A stretch of DNA of 64,000 nucleotides from the NCBI GenBank assembly GCA_947382355.1, contig CANCYR010000001.1, positions 62,001 through 126,000 on the forward strand, read 5' to 3'. A program made the translations under genes and the position numbers. The notes beneath the pieces were generated by a model. That model was not told the DNA's origin and did no database searches. It saw only the letters and a program-made list of their open reading frames with translations. This DNA is from an uncultured Lachnospiraceae bacterium (GTDB lineage Bacteria; Bacillota; Clostridia; Lachnospirales; Lachnospiraceae). Each line of letters opens with the position of its first letter. Within the stretch, counting starts at the first letter, position 1. Shown in pieces: positions 62,001 to 64,000 of the stretch.

Positions 62001-64000
62001 AACGGAGACACGTCCCAGGCTGTGCCTGAAGTATCAAAAGGGCACTTTGAAGTGGTTTTGGAACTGGGAATCGGCATATCGGCAGGCATCGGAAGGGAAA
62101 TTTCCGCAGGACCTTTAAAGGCAGGCGCTTATTTGATGCTGGTGGCAATTTTTGAAGGCATTTTAGCCAACTACGTACCTGCTGTGGAAGGGCAGAAGGA
62201 TTCCGTCTATTATAAGGTAAAGGCATGTGCCGGAGTAACGGCATCCATATACGGCTCTGTGGATTTTGTGCTGATACAGATTGGTTTTTCCGTAAATCTT
62301 TCCTTTATGGTGGATTTGGTATTGGAACGGTATCAGCATACGGAGCTTTCGGTCAGGCTTTCCGTTTCCGTAAATGCTTATTTAAAAATACTTTTTATTA
62401 AGATTTCCTTCAGCTTCAACTTTACATGGGAAGATACGTTTATCCTCGGAAAAAAGAGTCTGGCGCCCTGGGAAGCGGGGGAACGGCTTGAAGAGGCTTA
62501 TCCTTTACAGGAACCGTTGCCTTTCTATGAAATACAATGGTATGCCGGAGCAGTTGTGGAACAAAAACGGGAAATTTGCGCAGAAATTGTCTGGTATCTG
62601 ACTTTTGATGAACCTGTTCCGGGAAAAGAAGCTTCCGGGAAACGGAAAATTGCATTTTTAGCTCTTCTTCATGGCATGACGGAAGAGACCTGTTTCAGGC
62701 TGGGCTATGAGGACAGGCTGGATACGCCTTTTGTACAGCTTGCAGAAATATGCTTCCGCCGGGCACTGCTTTCTGTCAGGACAGGAGAAAATCAGAATAC
62801 GCGCATTGATAAACCGCTTTTGGAATATTTATATGAATATTTATCCCGCACGGACAGCTTTGAAGAGGGATTTTTGTTTGAGCGCTTAAACGAATTTCTG
62901 GCATGTAACGTGATATTGTCCTATATTAAAAGCAGCCAAATGGAAGAAAACGGGGAAAATGTGGAAATTCAGGGAATTCCGTTTCCGCTGTTTCCCAAAA
63001 TGGAGCTTATCTGGTTTTCCGCTCCGAAGACAACCGAAACTTATGATTTGGAACAGGAACCTCTTGTGGAAGAAAGCTTTTTTTCCCATATGCAGGACTA
63101 TTATCACCAGCTGGCCCTGTGGAATGAGCAGCCGGCAAAAATGCGCCTTTGGAATGGAAAAAATGCAAAAGAGGGTACATCTGTCTCGGAGTTCATGTTT
63201 GCCCAGTATTTCTATATGTTGACAAAAACAATGGTTTCTCTTGCCCTGGAAAAAATAGGGGAGGAAATATTGACTCTGGATCAGGCGGTAGAACTGATTA
63301 CAGATAAAGAAACTATGGAAAAAGCGGCAGGAATGATTTCCAGATTCAGTTATGGAGGCAGCCGTGCTTATATAGAAGGGGAAGGCACCAAAAGCATGTA
63401 TGATTTTGCCTTTCAGGAGCTTGACGGTCTGAATCCGGAGAATTTTTCGGATTCAGATGTGATACACCGCATGTCCATAAGGATGAAGGAGGCAGGCGGC
63501 GCTGCTTCAGGCATTAGGAGTTCTCTGCCCAGGGTGCCCGGAATACGTCTGTATGAGAGAAACCTTGGAACAGAAACCATGCTTCGGAGCCTGGATGAAG
63601 AAAACAGTCTGGAGTGGAGCTTTACAAAAAGAGAGCTTGTTTATCCCCAAGGCGCCCTCCGGATGATACAGCTTCCAAAGCTTATGCCCTTTTACCGCAG
63701 ACAGCCTAAGATACTGGAATTGAAAAATCCTCAGGGCCTGATGGAAAAGAAGGATGAAAGCTTTTGGGAAATCCAGTCATGGATTGGAGGAAGCTTTCAA
63801 ATTGTATCTTATAAGGGGGATGAAAAAACAGGGGAGTATCCTTTTGAAAGAGGTGTTTTGCTGCGGATTCCTTTAAAAGCAAATAAAGAGAATATTTTTG
63901 AAATTCAGCCGCTGGGTTATGAAGTCATCAGCAAGCTGATGGAAATTTTACAGGATGAGGTTTATGAGATTACCCCTTACCGCTATACCAATGAACTGGA
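59052..64000 (+). CDS. giant beta-rich protein of unknown function, 3' end outside the window
   Basis: The frame is open from the ATG at 59052 (GGGAGG 8 nt upstream) to the right edge, giving at least 1,649 residues. It is built of long beta-strand stretches with aromatic-glycine spacing, for example IRSIEITAIYDAQKN and FNLGEFIEGLISLI. A low-complexity Glu/Gly segment lies near residues 770-785. The repeated L-W-x-L-x-I-x-L-x-x-L-x-V style recalls very large proteins such as the DUF6603 group, but I cannot confirm this. No signal peptide or transmembrane helix is seen in the N-terminus. Confidence 0.7.
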   Translation, partial: MADIQSFYEYIKAQVQTGAVQLQKEGEFGIPRILERFSLERISIEAPQLSSLELNEFRLQGIMRENGKSYDCTMITAAYAGSYDCLFQARLKQDEDISLNEIYPPAPAYVSLNFYSRPVNLFENMWLREAVIAADTKKETKVPLFSISLYYEPDCPLYENFRDFLPDAGEVILLTGDAKEPFTVKEPHYVVEGAFLKEISLPFYQEIKTAKECRLVINSHTTGDGWAENGETIYRSRVGVKFCISISGISEKGIWMSIDFGNFGNIYYLYANFEEGVRLEDSMDFIASMTGKSVLPDFPDWAPLENSPLTGMVIAIERHSGEGFLEDMGGEQNISDSLPKTLNGDRLMGCAFSFALDLPDVPIPFFEKEKGGAKAELAVQWNMLKIGGFLAVVAGFYGVWDNHHLKINVTLPDLEFQGIYEKKPGEKAANGIFPAFMDLTVRYIRLYGYIPENTYQLDFELENNNLHTIPIGEHIFQIDTVTGRAEYSPKGLQLAVMLEFTLLTAIIQLEGIYEKEDELQLLTLRGGLASPFYLSNLVTLITGEEVSKDSLDFVVSQLFVTYKTELSEENTSDNSLGRPVFFEFLCAIAFEWGDNNKISSSFHLEWEEAYHLWISAGITLFDCFDFAASCQVDIEGGTAYFREFRFVTKIRSIEITAIYDAQKNFIFRVLNFNLGEFIEGLISLIAPDHNWYLPWPFTILKQITLKELEVVIDRQQETIRARYIINLKILFLTVECIELFYDYGNGDFFVNVITNASIGQQENRQDVPGENGDNESRLRAEGGDIYGLNILKDIFPSIKDAGDRLFSLKYLGVGQHIQVDIPASFADTAFPGVLENMKKAIRKTGRPGLDGNNNWVAALQLKLLDAIDITLLMCDPVFYGLQVDIGNGSELVEQLAGLSVTILYSKVTETIGMFYARLKLPEAFRKIELGAVQLFLGEIAVWIYTNGNFKIDMGFPHNKDFSNSFGLTYLFFTGKGGFYFGLLNGDTSQAVPEVSKGHFEVVLELGIGISAGIGREISAGPLKAGAYLMLVAIFEGILANYVPAVEGQKDSVYYKVKACAGVTASIYGSVDFVLIQIGFSVNLSFMVDLVLERYQHTELSVRLSVSVNAYLKILFIKISFSFNFTWEDTFILGKKSLAPWEAGERLEEAYPLQEPLPFYEIQWYAGAVVEQKREICAEIVWYLTFDEPVPGKEASGKRKIAFLALLHGMTEETCFRLGYEDRLDTPFVQLAEICFRRALLSVRTGENQNTRIDKPLLEYLYEYLSRTDSFEEGFLFERLNEFLACNVILSYIKSSQMEENGENVEIQGIPFPLFPKMELIWFSAPKTTETYDLEQEPLVEESFFSHMQDYYHQLALWNEQPAKMRLWNGKNAKEGTSVSEFMFAQYFYMLTKTMVSLALEKIGEEILTLDQAVELITDKETMEKAAGMISRFSYGGSRAYIEGEGTKSMYDFAFQELDGLNPENFSDSDVIHRMSIRMKEAGGAASGIRSSLPRVPGIRLYERNLGTETMLRSLDEENSLEWSFTKRELVYPQGALRMIQLPKLMPFYRRQPKILELKNPQGLMEKKDESFWEIQSWIGGSFQIVSYKGDEKTGEYPFERGVLLRIPLKANKENIFEIQPLGYEVISKLMEILQDEVYEITPYRYTNEL

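Noticed and set aside
51218-64000. Phage tail, contractile injection or Tc-toxin locus
   Set aside because: No sheath, tube, baseplate, AAA+ ATPase, RHS repeat or TcA/TcB-like signature was seen in the five proteins.
1-64000. CRISPR array, rRNA or tRNA genes
   Set aside because: No regularly spaced direct repeats, no rRNA-like conserved blocks and no tRNA-like T-loop (GGTTCGAATCC-type) sequences with matching stems were noticed on reading.

Overview
The window is low-to-moderate GC Firmicutes DNA, most like a gut Lachnospiraceae member. The reasons are strong AGGAGG-type ribosome binding sites, TTGNNN-N17-TATAAT promoters, teichoic-acid-type genes, and the style of the surface-glycan operons. 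The genus cannot be fixed from sequence alone. No rRNA, tRNA, CRISPR array or complete insertion sequence was seen.

Region 1 (1-8454, + strand) looks like a wall-teichoic-acid-type phosphopolymer locus. It holds a GT4 glycosyltransferase cut by the left edge, two CDP-polyol:polyolphosphotransferases (TagF/TagB family), a TarI/IspD-like cytidylyltransferase, an extended SDR, a polysaccharide pyruvyltransferase and a TagGH/Wzm-Wzt-type ABC exporter. A 222-bp near-perfect palindromic element (4901-5122) interrupts it.

Region 2 (8455-20972) holds a small XRE/membrane-peptide operon, a large GT2, a third TagF-like enzyme, and a YfhO + CsbB-like pair (lipoteichoic acid glycosylation type). These are followed by an LtaS-like phosphoglycerol transferase, a GDPD-like phosphodiesterase carrying a fresh 33-bp tandem duplication, and an O-antigen-ligase-like protein.

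Region 3 (21045-45149, + strand) is a long Wzx/Wzy-type exopolysaccharide or capsule operon. It contains an initiating phosphoglycosyltransferase, polymerase-like proteins, a Wzz with a degenerate kinase-like tail, a PssD/PssE pair, GT2/GT4/GT52-like transferases, hexapeptide acetyltransferases, four acyltransferase-3 genes (one frameshifted) and a flippase. It also has an unusual set: an N-acylneuraminate-type cytidylyltransferase, a DRE-TIM aldolase fused to a second domain, and a KdsC/YrbI-type phosphatase. No NeuB/KdsA-type synthase is present, so this set could make and activate an unusual ulosonic acid. Two long poly-G tracts (G11 and G9) lie inside membrane-enzyme genes and suggest phase-variable surface glycans.

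Region 4 (45150-50960) is a patchwork: an L,D-transpeptidase-like gene, an Rpn/PD-(D/E)XK nuclease, a divergent class III cyclase-like protein plus a scar of a relative, and a two-gene minus-strand operon of unknown function. That operon sits behind a palindrome-covered promoter and a leader terminator.

Region 5 (51121-64000, + strand, open at the right edge) is a five-gene operon-like array behind one strong promoter. It encodes a Hint-domain protein, two large beta-rich proteins of unknown family, a metallo-beta-lactamase-fold hydrolase (HxDxDH) and a protein of more than 1,649 residues that continues out of the window. It matches no named system I recognise and is the best candidate here for an undescribed system.
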